Assembly: GCA_019914945.1 (NCBI GenBank)
Contig: CM034102.1
Location: 12,141,501 to 12,205,500, forward strand
DNA length: 64,000 bases
Direction of reading: 5' to 3'
Source of the DNA: Typha latifolia
Taxonomy: Eukaryota > Streptophyta > Magnoliopsida > Poales > Typhaceae
The translations under genes and the position numbers were made by a program. The notes below the pieces were generated by a model, which searched no databases, had not been told where the DNA came from, and saw only the letters and a program-made list of their open reading frames with translations. The number at the start of each line of letters is the position of its first letter. Position 1 is the stretch's first letter. Positions 20,604 through 30,448 of the stretch are shown in pieces.

Positions 20604-20840
20604 ACAAACAATTTGACGTGCAGGAAGGACTCCATCAGGCATGGATGCCACATAACATGTATGCCCATCAGTGCTAAATATGTCATGATCCTAAAAATTG
20701 ATGAAGAGATCAAACAAGAACCCCACAAATGCTCCTATAAGAAAACTATGACGACTCATTGTAGCAACGCCTCACTGTAGGATGCCACATCCACCATCGC
20801 ATTGCGTGCTATTATTTGGAAGCATACGACGCCACATCCA
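20604..20840 (-). pseudogene. Relic of minus-gene exon 2 (older subfamily)
   Basis: Matches the end of exon 2 (CAATTTGACGTGCAGGAAGG, GGCATGGATGCCACATAACA, TGATGAAGAGATCAAACAAG). The central hydrophobic-segment codons are missing, the same internal loss as in the relic at 35,175-35,634. Many substitutions; not coding. Confidence 0.78.
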
Positions 20841-21449
20841 CACTAGACTTCACATCTTGAGGACAAGGTGGGGAAAGCGTAGTGGGTTGTGATGGTTTAT
20901 TAGCGTCCCTTGTTATCTTAATTTTTAGCTTTTTCTTAATTATGCATTGTATTTCATTTTTAGACCTTGAAGTATTGTTAATTGCTTACTAGATGTTTAG
21001 GGAAATAAGATAGTTTCTAACAAGTGAGTTCGAAAACAAATTATTGGCATTCGAATGCTTGATTCGCATTCGCAAATCTAGAGACTTGTATTGGGGCGTT
21101 TGAACGCCTGATTTGTGTTAGCAAATCCTGAGACCTATTTGGGGCGTTCGAACGTGATCGGGATGCGTTCGAATGCGCGATGGGAAAATTGAGTCCTAAT
21201 AAGATTTTTCTAGGATTTTGAATAATTAGTTGGCCTCTAAATATGTGGAAAGGCAGCTTCTTTTCATTATTAATTAATCAAAGGAACTTGGACTCTTCTT
21301 CTTCTTTCTCTTCTCCTTCCTCCAAGCTTGGTTGACCTAGGTCTTGCTATGACCCATCATTGCTAACCATCTCCTCGACTAGTCGTACCTCTTGACCCTA
21401 AGGAGCGGCGTACCTTCCTCTCTATCCTTCTCTTGCAACCTAGTAGTTT
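20841..21449 (+). mobile_element. Gypsy 3' terminus and LTR remnant
   Basis: CTTCACATCTTGAGGACAAG followed by a G-rich GGTGGGGAAAGC tract resembles the end of a gypsy polyprotein and its polypurine tract. LTR-like sequence follows, with TTCGAATGC and GCGTTCGAACG motifs at 21,050-21,180. The body is homologous, inverted, to the solo LTR at 54,982-55,791. Confidence 0.6.
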
Positions 21450-22139
21450 TTAGTCATATTTTATAATATTATTTATTTGTTTATAGTGAGATATTATATT
21501 TATTATTTTGTAAAGATATCCGTTGCTTTGAAAAGTGAAGAGGGTAAATTTGTAACTATATTTCTTGTTATTACTCGTATTCCCTTATCACCGATGGAAG
21601 TTGCAATCAAAATTTTTACATAACCTATTCACTTGGGCAGGTTTACGCAAGTTTTGTTTTATAACAACTACTTAGAAAATTATTCCCTTTTAAAAAAAAT
21701 AAAGATCATTTTGTGTTATGCTTCTCTTGTCTCATATTTTCTTAATTTAGGTTTTAAAATTACAAATATAAAAAAAGAAGATTATAACTGCATACAGATT
21801 AAGTGACACCAATATAACTCCAAGATTTATGTCAGATTTTAGCCTAGCTATAAAGGATAAAATATAATTTTTCCAATTGTAAACTATAAAAAGAGATGAT
21901 TTCATATCTCTTATCGTTTATATCTATGATGAGTACGTTACCCTTGTTGTTAAATCACAGTAGCTCATATATCTACCATCATTAACTTTAATGTCATTTT
22001 ATGCAAACAAAATTATTATAAATTAAATCTGGAACAATTTGAATGTAAGAAAATTATGATACTTTTATAAAAGGAAGCGTGAAAGTCACGGATCTAATGT
22101 GTTAGTTTCACATGATCTCAATATCGAAGTGAAAAGATA
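21450..22139. other. Left part of the duplicated segment, no gene
   Basis: TAGTCATATTTTATAATATT and the TTCACTTGGGCAGGTTTACG neighbourhood match 42,548-42,840, marking where homology between cassettes 3 and 4 starts. No coding sequence is seen. Confidence 0.6.
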
Positions 22140-22714
22140 AAATTAAAATAGTGGAAGAATGTTAGAACTGGAAAGGTTGATAATTATCTAAAAGTGGTCG
22201 TTGGAGGGTGGCGGTCGGCCGAGGGTGGTGAGAGACAACCGTAAGGTAGGGTGGCTTGTGGACAAAGATGGTGGGTAAGATTTAGAGGTAGAATTAGGAT
22301 TCTAAGTTAGATGTACTTTTAGAAAAATAAACGGCTATGACTAAATTATCTTACTCTTACTCTTATAATAGTCTAAGGTTAAAACATAATTATTTATTCT
22401 TTATTGGATGCTTCGATTAAATAAAAGATCCCTCTATAGATAGAGGTCGCTGTACAATGAGTCATACTAGGAATAGTTCTAAAAGCTTACACGACTCAAA
22501 TTAGGATTTGTCTTAAATACTTACTTGACTTAACTTATCTTAAGGGCTTATTTGACCTATTTAAACTTATTTTATGGGCTTACTTGACTTAACTAGACTT
22601 ACTCTAAGGGTTTACATCATGATCAATTAATTAAAATACAGATAGACTCAATCTATTGAGCCCAATATCCTTATGATGTGATTCGACCTGATTGAGTTCA
22701 CATCAAAAATCTTA
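22140..22714 (-). mobile_element. Inverted LTR remnant, 3' flank of minus-gene copy 3
   Basis: Its reverse complement aligns with the JIP 3' flank (GTAGAATTAGGATTCTAAGT, CCTCTATAGATAGAGG, CACGACTCAAATTAGGATTT, the short-repeat zone, and GAGCCCAATATCCTTATGATG). Confidence 0.75.
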
Positions 22715-25180
22715 CTAAGGTTTTGGAGGATTGTCTTCATATGCAATTTGACGTGCAAGAGAAACCCCATCAGGCATGGGTGCCACATAACATACATGCC
22801 CATCCGTGCTGAATGTGTCCTTCCCCCCAGAATTGATGAAGAAATCAAGCAAACACCCAACAAATGCTCCAATGAGAAAGCTCCCTATTATGCTAGACAT
22901 TGTCCCGGCCAAGAGCACAAACATAGCAGATGCCTCAATGCCTTCCAATGCTCCGCTAGTCAAGGCGGCAGTGACAACTCTCCCGACCAGCGCACCACCG
23001 ACGTACGACGCTACATCCACCACTGCGTCACGAGTTGCAATTTGGAAGCCATGCTCAACCGAGAAGACATCCCACACCAGTGTGCCCGCTTTGTAGAGGA
23101 GGACGAGTTTGCCCGCGCCTCGTATGATGGTTTTCACGTCGTCCACTTCGATACTTCCTAGTCCTGATACCTGGAGGATTCTATCGTACACCTACATGCA
23201 TGCATTAACGTGAAAGATACTTGTCAGTTATCTATCAATGCAAATAGATATATTGCAACATATTTAAAACATAGAAGAGATCAAAAGCGCCATGAATAAG
23301 GGCGGTGAGGTTCCATGAGAGAGGGGCCTAAGGATTTACCTTAGAAAAAGTCCTTATCAAGTTGAGGGGAGCTGATCAGCCAGGCCCAGCTCACTGGAGG
23401 TTACACGTGATTATCGGGTGAGCAGGCCTAGTTCGGGCCGGGCTAAAATATTCTAGTCTATTATTGTCCATTAGCTCATTAGATATTAGGCTTGGATTGG
23501 ATATAATGGGTTTAACATAATAGGTTAAATATTAAAAATACTATATCTTATTGGGCTGAGTTTAATGGGATATTTTAGTTATCTTTTATGGTAACATACT
23601 TATATATTGATATATAGTTTACTAGATATCTATTTTGAGACTAAGAAAATTATAGAAATATGCATATATTATGCGTTGGGCTACAGATGAGAGTAGTGGA
23701 TCAGGCTTTCAGACGGGCAAAAGCTTAGCCAATACCGCCCACTACTATCTTAGGCTCAGGTTGGGCCGAGCCTAAATCAGGCTCAGGAGGGGGGCTTAGC
23801 CCGATTACAACCGGGTGGTTTGGACAGGTCAGGCCTAATAATCATGTCTACTCAAGGTTGCTCGTTTACCTCAAATATGAGCTAGAGATGTTAAGAGCGT
23901 AAATAATCCAAAATCACCATTCTAGACACGTAAGCTTAAGCTTTTTAAAGTAACATTATTGAGATAACAACTAACAACGGGTAAACTCAAATTATCTACC
24001 TCATTTTTAATGCATAGTGATGAAAATGAGGTGATCAACAAAAGCCGTACATCAAAATTTATGCAAGACATTAATCCTCAATCATATCACTCATTACCTT
24101 TAGCTTTTGTACATCTTCCAGCTCCTCAAACGCTCCTTTCAATCCCATCTCTACCTGGTAACTGGACAATTCGTGCACCATTCAAACATCATATTCATAA
24201 TATTATTTGAATTGTATAAGAAGAGTTTCCGTTCGGACGGGGTTTTCCCAAAGCATTTTTCTCGTAAGAGTAAAAAGGCAATTGAGATTGCTTCAAGAGT
24301 CACTAAGGTTGAGCTACAACAACTAATTATTGCCTTGTCTTGTGGTTGACGTTCTTAAAAACATATGATAAAGTATTTCATTTTCCCAAGCTAATTTTGA
24401 TCTATGTGCTTTTTCTAGGTATAGGTATATTTCATTTTTTTTAACAATAATCTAAAGGGGTATATAACAAAACTAAAGCATATGATAAAGTATTGAGAGA
24501 GAAATATGCAAATATCTTGCTAGGTCAAAAACAATATCCAATCTAATTTCAACATAACAAAACCTAGATGAAAACATAAGATCTATGAACTGGAGTACGT
24601 ACCTCTCCACTAGCTCATGAAACTCCATGCCGGTGCTCTTGACCCATGTAGAGTAATCGTGTGACAAGCTACTTTTATACATCTTAGTAAACTTCAACAT
24701 AGCATCGCCGCACTTGGCTGCTTCGATTCCCAGACGTTCGACGTCGTCGTTGTTCCAAGCTGTTGGTCTCACCTCATCCAGATCTTTAATAAGAGATTGG
24801 ATGTGTTCATTGATCTTTTCTAAATATTTTATTCGTACAAGGTAGTTTGGTATAGTTTGGAGTGCATTATTTACGCAGTAGACAATATAAGAATTGATGT
24901 TATCAGCAATAGGAGCCTTAACTTTATCATCCTGATACTTGCGTTTCACTTCAGAGCCAGCATCCAAGAGACCCAACACGGATTCGTAGTTAGACCTACT
25001 ATCTGCGAGGTATTTGGCGAGCTCGTTTTCGGACCCAAATTTGATGGAGTATATGGCATCTTCTTCTGTGCGGTAAATCATAAGAGCAAGCTTGCGAAGC
25101 TGGCCATCGTTGAGAATAACAACTCTATCCATTTGAGTATGAGATGTGTGCATGTGTAATGAGGCAGAGGAACATCCCAT
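22715..25180 (-). CDS. Unassigned helical protein with a glycine-rich membrane hairpin, copy 3, intact
   Basis: Exon 1 (25,180-24,599, 194 codons) joins exon 2 (23,191-22,715, 158 codons and a stop) across a 1,407-base intron, giving 352 residues. The pair that keeps both exons in frame is TAC|GTACTC with TGTAG|GTGTAC. A stronger-looking donor, AG|GTACGT, lies four bases upstream but breaks the frame. Residues ~17-190 look helical and charged (NDGQLRKLAL, YRTEEDAIYSIKF, QSLIKDLDEVRP, ERLGIEAAKCGDAML). Residues ~252-313 form two hydrophobic, small-residue-rich stretches (SYVGGALVGRVVTAALTSGA and SIIGSFLIGAFVGCLLDFF), suggesting a membrane hairpin. The tail is polar, ending NPPKP. The apparent N-terminus MGCSSAS looks like a myristoylation/S-acylation site, but see the TATA box at 25,184. 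It is divergent to JIP copy 3. No named family is recognised and function is unknown. Confidence 0.85.
23280..23880. repeat. Intronic GGCC-rich interspersed repeat, copy 3
   Basis: Colinear with 6,430-7,080 in copy 2. The LINE fragment seen in copies 2 and 4 is absent here, with AAAAGCGCCATGAATAAGGG marking the deletion join. Confidence 0.6.
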
Positions 25181-25183
25181 GGT

Positions 25184-25191
25184 TATTTATA
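25184..25191 (-). promoter_or_regulatory. TATAAATA box of minus-gene copy 3
   Basis: TTATAAATAACCATGG on the minus strand: the box is only three bases from the first ATG. If used, transcripts would start near 25,160 and the first usable Met would be codon 10 or 17 (HMH or QMDRVV). Confidence 0.55.
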
Positions 25192-25264
25192 AGCAGAGAT
25201 CCGTGGTGCATTACGCCATGCATAGAAATTTTTTTTAATTCTCTCAATGCCTTCGACCATCTAT

Positions 25265-25800
25265 GGTGGTGTTTTATTTTATCTTAATTGATAAGGTAGC
25301 TTAGGTTGGGTATGTGATGGCTGATGAACTTTCACCAAATCATATCTTCAATCATAAATTATATATATATTTTTTTGACTTTTGATAAAGTCGCTCTGGT
25401 TTAGTGTGTTCACAAATGAATGTCTACATCAAAACTAATGTTTTTATTTTATCTTGACTGATAAGGTTGCTCGGGTTTAGAGCGTTCACAAATAAATGTC
25501 TGCATCAAAACCAATGTTTTTATTTTAACTTGACTAATAAGGTCGCTCGGGTTTAGTGTGTTCACAAATGAATGTCTGCATCAACACTAGTTTTTTTTTC
25601 TCGATCGATAAGAATGCTCAGGTATAATGTGTTCACGGATGAATATCTACATCAACACCAGTATTTTTATTTTTGTCTTGATTGATAAGGTCGCTTGGGT
25701 TTAATGCGTTCACAAATGAATATCTTTATAAACACGAATGTTTTTATTTTATCTTGATTGATACGGTCGCTAAGGTTTAATATGTTCACAAATAGATATA
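25265..25800. repeat. ~76-bp minisatellite in the divergent promoter region, copy 3
   Basis: Seven degenerate units, e.g. GTGTTCACAAATGAATGTCT and TATCTTGATTGATAAGGTCG. The array sits between the two start codons, nearer the minus gene. AT-rich unique sequence follows to the JIP TATA box. Confidence 0.9.
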
Positions 25801-26274
25801 TATATATAATTAAATAAGGATGTATATCAGTATATCTAGTGTCACAATATTTTCAACATATAATATTATTTATTAATTCTAGTATGTGGGTGGTCCTTTC
25901 CATCTAATTGCAGCAAGCGAATAAAGTCTGCAAACTTTGTAGATGGTCTTTTTATATCGTAGTTATAAAGTCCTTTCCATCCGATCTTTTCGTCAATGTT
26001 AAATATTAATTTATTTTAACTAACTAAAATACACTTAGTTCCCCACCGTTCTTCTTTCTTACACTCTCCTCTCTTACGGCAAAACGTGATTGCTAATGAT
26101 ATTGTCATAGTTTTACTAATATTCTATCAACGTATTTCTATACCCATTTACTAAAATATATATATCGAATTATATATAATTAAAATATAGAGTGTAAACT
26201 ATAAATTCGTTAAAAAAATATTAAATATAAATTTTCCTAATAGATATTGTACGCTCTTTGAGTCTGAAAAAGTT

Positions 26275-26284
26275 CTATATATAG
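26275..26284 (+). promoter_or_regulatory. TATA box of JIP copy 3
   Basis: CTATATATAG 227 bases before the ATG. Compared with copies 2 and 5, ~500 bases of the leader between here and the ATG are deleted (TTATTTTTCAGCTTTAGCG join near 26,415). Confidence 0.65.
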
Positions 26285-26501
26285 ATGTGTTAGCAATGCC
26301 ATACTTGTGTGAAAAATTGAGAAGTCTTGTGAGGTATCGTTCTATCTCCTTAAATATTTGCTAGATATCACTTTCTATTTAATTTCTCCTATCACATCTC
26401 TTTGATTTTATTTTTCAGCTTTAGCGATGTTATGTAACAATAATAACTTATAATCTGCACTCATATTTATTTGCGTTTGTAGGAATTGATATATAGAATC
26501 G

Positions 26502-27292
26502 ATGGCATACAACGCATTTGGAATCCCTGTCACCACCGAAACATTGGAAAGAATGAGCGAGTACATGGGAAAGACGATAACACGCAAAGACAGGGCTAAA
26601 GTTGCTCTGGATATGAAAAATGCAGAGAGTAAGGATGTGAATGCTCATCAATTCGTGGAGCAGCTAAAAGAGAGATATGGCAATGGGGTCGCTACGCTAT
26701 GCCTTATATACAATGCCACTGGGGACCCTCTAACGTATATCACGAGCCATGATTATTTTGGCCACATTATGTACTCCCCATACCCACACAAGATAGAGAA
26801 TGGCCAGTGGGGTGCGTTTCTACACGGGAAAGTTGCTGGAGCAGCATCTGGCTCAAGTGCAGCTGTAGTGTACCGTGGCATGAACCAAGCTGGGGATCAT
26901 TGTGACTGGATGTTGGCTTGGGACAACCCGTTGAATAGAATCATTTATTCATGCAAAGTAAGTACTATTCGTACTCATGAAGAGGCTAAACTCTAATATT
27001 TTATAACTATTAAGGCACGCAGTACAATCAAGGGCTGAGTGAGCAAAACCATTTACAAAACTATTGATCTATTAATTGTTCATGCATGTTGCAGGCGTAC
27101 ACCGAGATCCGTGAACCTAACCACTTCGACAACACCGTTTGGGGTGTAATAAGTGATAAGATGGAGAAATCTAGCATCCATTGCGAAGATGTCTGGAACG
27201 GGTGTTGGTCAGGTGTGTCCATCCGTGATGACACTACCACCGTATATGAGGGGATAATGACGCTACAAGATGTTGCCAAATTTGCTCCTTAA
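26502..27292 (+). CDS. JIP23: 23 kDa jasmonate-induced protein-like (JIP-23 type), copy 3, intact
   Basis: Exons 26,502-26,957 and 27,095-27,292 give 217 residues. The donor is AAA|GTAAGT, the acceptor TTGCAG|GCGTAC, and the 137-base intron is phase 0. All family motifs are intact (RAKVALDMKNAESKDVN, YNATGDPLTYITSHDYFGH, ENGQWGAFLHGK, SSAAVVYRGMNQAGD, MLAWDNPLN, HFDNTVWGVISDKME, VWNGCW). Sequence signatures A5, I8, H in NAHQF and L in NPLN are shared with copy 4 and copy 1 (where present), so these form a subgroup apart from copies 2 and 5. It lies 1.3 kb from its divergent partner (25,180). The stop is TAA straight after KFAP, whereas copy 5 reads on for six more residues. Confidence 0.94.
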
Positions 27293-28007
27293 TACGAACC
27301 GGGTCGGGTCGAGTCGGGTCAAGTCACATCAGCATGATATTGGATTTAATGGATCGAGTTTATTTATCTTTTATTTAATTCATGATGTAAGCTATTAAGA
27401 TAAGTCTAGTTAAATCCCCTTAAGGTAAGTCTAGTTAAGTCAAATAAGCCTATAAGGCAAGTCCAATTAAATCATGTGGGTCAGTAAGACAAGTCTAGTT
27501 AAGTCAAATAAGCCTATAAGGCAAGTCCAATTATGTATGTAAGCCTTTAGGGCAAATCCTAGTTCGAGTTGTGTAAGCTTTTATGGCTAATTTTAGTAAT
27601 GACTCATTGTACCCGACCAATATATATAGAGGGGCTAGACTCCTTTGTTTAATCATCCAAGCATTGAGAAATTATTCAGTTTAGTTAATTTATTATTATC
27701 ATATTTACTATTTTATTGTAGCTGTTAGATTGTCTTTATCTTTATAGCCATTCACCACCACATTTAGTCATCTGTCACCCTTCGATGACCGTCGCAATGT
27801 TAGATAATTACCAATTTATCCAATTTTAATCTTCCTCCATTGTTTTATTTTTATCTTTTCACTTCGACCTCGAAATAATGTGAAACCAAAACCATTGGAG
27901 TTCGCCACCTTCCGACGACCACCGTCGCCTTTGGTTGTCCGCCACCTTATTATACAGCAGCCCACTGTCGCCTTTGGTTGTCCGCCACCTTCCGACGACC
28001 ACCGCAA
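27293..28007 (+). mobile_element. JIP 3' flank: short-repeat zone and rearranged LTR pieces
   Basis: The GCCTATAAGGCAAGTCCAAT short-repeat zone, TATATATAGAGGGG and LTR body. LTR pieces are shuffled, and a 48-base stretch with GTCGCCTTTGGTTGTCCGCC is duplicated at ~27,923 and ~27,967. Confidence 0.65.
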
Positions 28008-28365
28008 TGTAAGAACCACTAAATGTGCTTTTATTGGTTATGCTTCGAATAACAAAGCTTATCATTTTCTAGAGATGAATACAAATGTTGTGATTATATC
28101 TAGAGATGTCGAATTCTTTGAGGATAAAATATTTAAAGAATCTAAATCTCTAGATATTTAAATAATTAAGGGAAATCTCTAGATCATGATTCTTTTGAAA
28201 ATTGTTTTGAAGATGTGGAAATAAGAAAATATAAAAGAATTAGACAAGAAATGAAATTTAGTCCAGATTTTATCACTTATCTTACGAAAGGCACTTCAAA
28301 TTCTATTTTAAGTGAATTTTGTTTTGTCTTAATTTGGAAATAGAAGAGGCCAAACTCTAATTAAG
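28008..28365 (+). pseudogene. Ty1-copia integrase C-terminal fragment
   Basis: Same fragment as 1,488-1,815 (KCAFIGYASNNKAYHFLEMNTN, SRDVEFFEDKIFKESKSL), with an extra duplication around 28,140-28,180. It also ends with the 19 bases shared with JIP intron 1. Confidence 0.8.
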
Positions 28366-28927
28366 CCTATAAGACAAGTCTAGTTAAGTCAAATAAGCCT
28401 ATAAGGCAAGTCCAATTATGTTAAGTAAACCTTTAGGGCAAATCCTAGTTCGAGTTTTGTAAGCCTTTATGACTAGTTTTAGTAGAATTCATTGTACCCA
28501 ACCAATATATATAGAGGGGATAGACTCCTTTGTTTAATTATTCAAGCATTGAGAAAATATTCAGTTTAGTTAATTTATTATTATCATATTTACCGTTTTA
28601 TCATAGCTGTCAAATAGTCTTTATTTTTATAGGAGAAGACCTTAGCCATAGAACCCTTCCAAACTTCTAAACCCTAGCCATCACCTTCCTCCACGAGCCA
28701 CCTACCTTACAGCCGTCCACCACCACCTTTAGTCATCCGCCACTCTCCTACAACCGTCGCAATGTTAGATAATTACCAATTTATCCGATTATGATCTTCC
28801 TCCATTGTTTTATTTTTATCTTTTCACTTCTACCTCGGAATCATGTGAAACCAAAACCATTGGATTCGTAACTAATGAGGATACAACACATAAAAATATT
28901 ATAATTTTCTTACATTCTAGATCCTAT
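28366..28927 (+). mobile_element. LTR remnant
   Basis: Colinear with 1,816-2,379: short-repeat zone, AATATATATAGAGGGG, then LTR body to CATTCTAGATCCTA. Confidence 0.75.
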
Positions 28928-28975
28928 GCCCCATAAGACACAGGTCCTAGGATCGAAACTTGGCTCTGATGTCCA
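28928..28975 (+). other. 3' half of initiator tRNA-Met at an LTR-LTR junction (4 of 5)
   Basis: GCCCCATAAGACACAGGTCC then AGGATCGAAACTTGGCTCTG and ATGTCCA. It carries one extra C at the anticodon end and one base change/insertion at the CCA end. Confidence 0.82.
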
Positions 28976-28976
28976 C

Positions 28977-29424
28977 TATTACGAACTAGATACGAATTCG
29001 TGGGTTAAGTCAGTCGAGTCAAGTCGGGTAATTTAGTTAGACTTCATTATTATTTTGAATTTCGAATAAAATGGATAATCAACATGTGGATCCGATCCAT
29101 TAGGACTTTACTCTTATAAATAAAAGTGGTCATGAGTTGATTATTATTATGGAATGATATTGAGTTCAGTTATTTTCTTTATCTCGCATTTATCTTTTAT
29201 CGTAGTCGTTAGATCGTCGTTAGCTTCGTAGGAGTAGATCTTAACTGCAGAACCATTGTTCCAAACCCTAGCCACCGTCCACCACCATGAGCCACCCTAC
29301 TATACAACTGTCTACTACCGCCTTTGGCTGTTCGCCACCATCCGACGACCACCGCAACGTAAGAACCACAAAATGTGCTTTTATTTGTTATGCTTCTAAT
29401 AGCAATGCTTATCATTTTCTAGAG
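28977..29424 (+). mobile_element. LTR, truncated, ending in a copia integrase scrap
   Basis: TATTACGAACTAGATACG start, ACTCTTATAAATAAAAG box (~29,109). At ~29,362 it passes into the KCAFICYASNSNAYHFLE integrase scrap, which ends at 29,424. Confidence 0.72.
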
Positions 29425-29962
29425 TGCCACCGGAATCGCCGTCCCTGTGGATCGAAGCACCGGAGCTGCCTCACTCTCTCGATAAGTTAGATCTATAATT
29501 AATTAATTATTTTTGAGTTTTTCTTCTCCAAAACTTTCCCCTCTCAGTCTCGCCGGATCTAGCCGGTCAGCGGGTTCGTGCCTTGCTGCGTCGGTCCGGT
29601 GAGCTTCCCTTTTTCACAAGGATGCCCCTAGTGGCTTCCTTCGGCGCCCTCGTGGCCTATGCCATCGGGTTGCACCTCGCCTTGGCCGGCGGCCAAGGCG
29701 AGGTGGGTGCTCTCCGCCGACCACCTCTGGCGGCTCGGCTTCCCATCGACTGGGTTCTTCTTGCCGAGGGGAGAGTGTCAATACGGTCGGTCGGGTTGCC
29801 AGCGACCAGGTTTGTCGGCAGCCAGCCTTCTTCCCTCCTTTCGGTCGAGGTAAAGAAGAAGGGAGGCGGTCGAGCTGAGTGTAGCAGATCGGAAAGCTGA
29901 GTCGGGTTGGGTGCGGCCTAGCCCGAGGGCTCAGTGCGACCTAGCCCACCCCGTGGGCCAGC
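29425..29962 (+). mobile_element. GC-rich LTR-like insert
   Basis: Sharp rise in GC against AT-rich flanks. An open frame at 29,583-29,900 shows no recognisable domain. GGTTGGGTGCGGCCTAGCCC and similar words resemble the GC-rich part of the Tekay-like LTR (10,130-10,660). Most likely a rearranged LTR piece that removed the partner gene side of the copy-4 cassette. Confidence 0.4.
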
Positions 29963-30115
29963 ACTAGTGTTTTTATTTTGTCTTGATTGATAAGATCGCT
30001 TGGGTTTAATGCATTCACAAATGAATATCTATATAAACACCAATGTTTTTATTTTATCTTGATTGATACGGTCGCTAAGGTTTAGTATGTTCACAAATAG
30101 ATATAAATAATTAAA
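29963..30115. repeat. ~76-bp minisatellite remnant, copy 4
   Basis: About two units (CTTGATTGATAAGATCGCTT, GTTCACAAATAGATATAAAT), cut off on the left by the GC-rich insert. Confidence 0.85.
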
Positions 30116-30218
30116 TAAGGATGTATATCAGTATATCTAGTGTTATAAATTCATTAAAATAATGTTAAATATAAAATTTCTTAATAGATATTATATGCTC
30201 TTTGAGTCTGAAAAAGTT

Positions 30219-30230
30219 CTATATATATAT
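30219..30230 (+). promoter_or_regulatory. TATA box of JIP copy 4
   Basis: CTATATATATAT followed by GTGTTAGCAAAGCC. The leader has the same ~500-base deletion as copy 3. Confidence 0.6.
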
Positions 30231-30448
30231 GTGTTAGCAAAGCCGTGCTTGTGTGAAAAATTGAAAGTCTTGTGAGGTATCGTTCTATCTCCTTAGAGCA
30301 ATATTTGCTAGATATCAATTTCTATTTAATTTCTCCTATCACATCTCTTTGATTATATTTTTCAGCTTTAGCGATGTTATGTAACAATAATAACTTATAA
30401 TCAACACTCATATTTATTTGCATTTGTAGGAATTGATATATAAAATCG

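Noticed and set aside
22748..23161. Plus-strand frame of 137 codons over exon 2 of copy 3
   Set aside because: Antisense shadow of exon 2. The minus frame has the hydrophobic pattern and matches copy 4 residue by residue.
24602..24603. Donor AG|GTACGT for minus-gene intron 1
   Set aside because: Better consensus but it leaves phase 2, which shifts exon 2 out of frame with the only usable acceptor. The phase-0 site four bases on keeps both long frames in both intact copies.
24857..25159. Plus-strand frame of 100 codons opposite exon 1 of the minus gene (also 46,810-47,112)
   Set aside because: It is the antisense shadow of a spliced gene whose minus-strand frame is longer, has family conservation and proper splice context.
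29583..29900. GC-rich 105-codon frame as a gene
   Set aside because: No start context, no domain, overlapping open frames in several phases, and resemblance to GC-rich LTR DNA.
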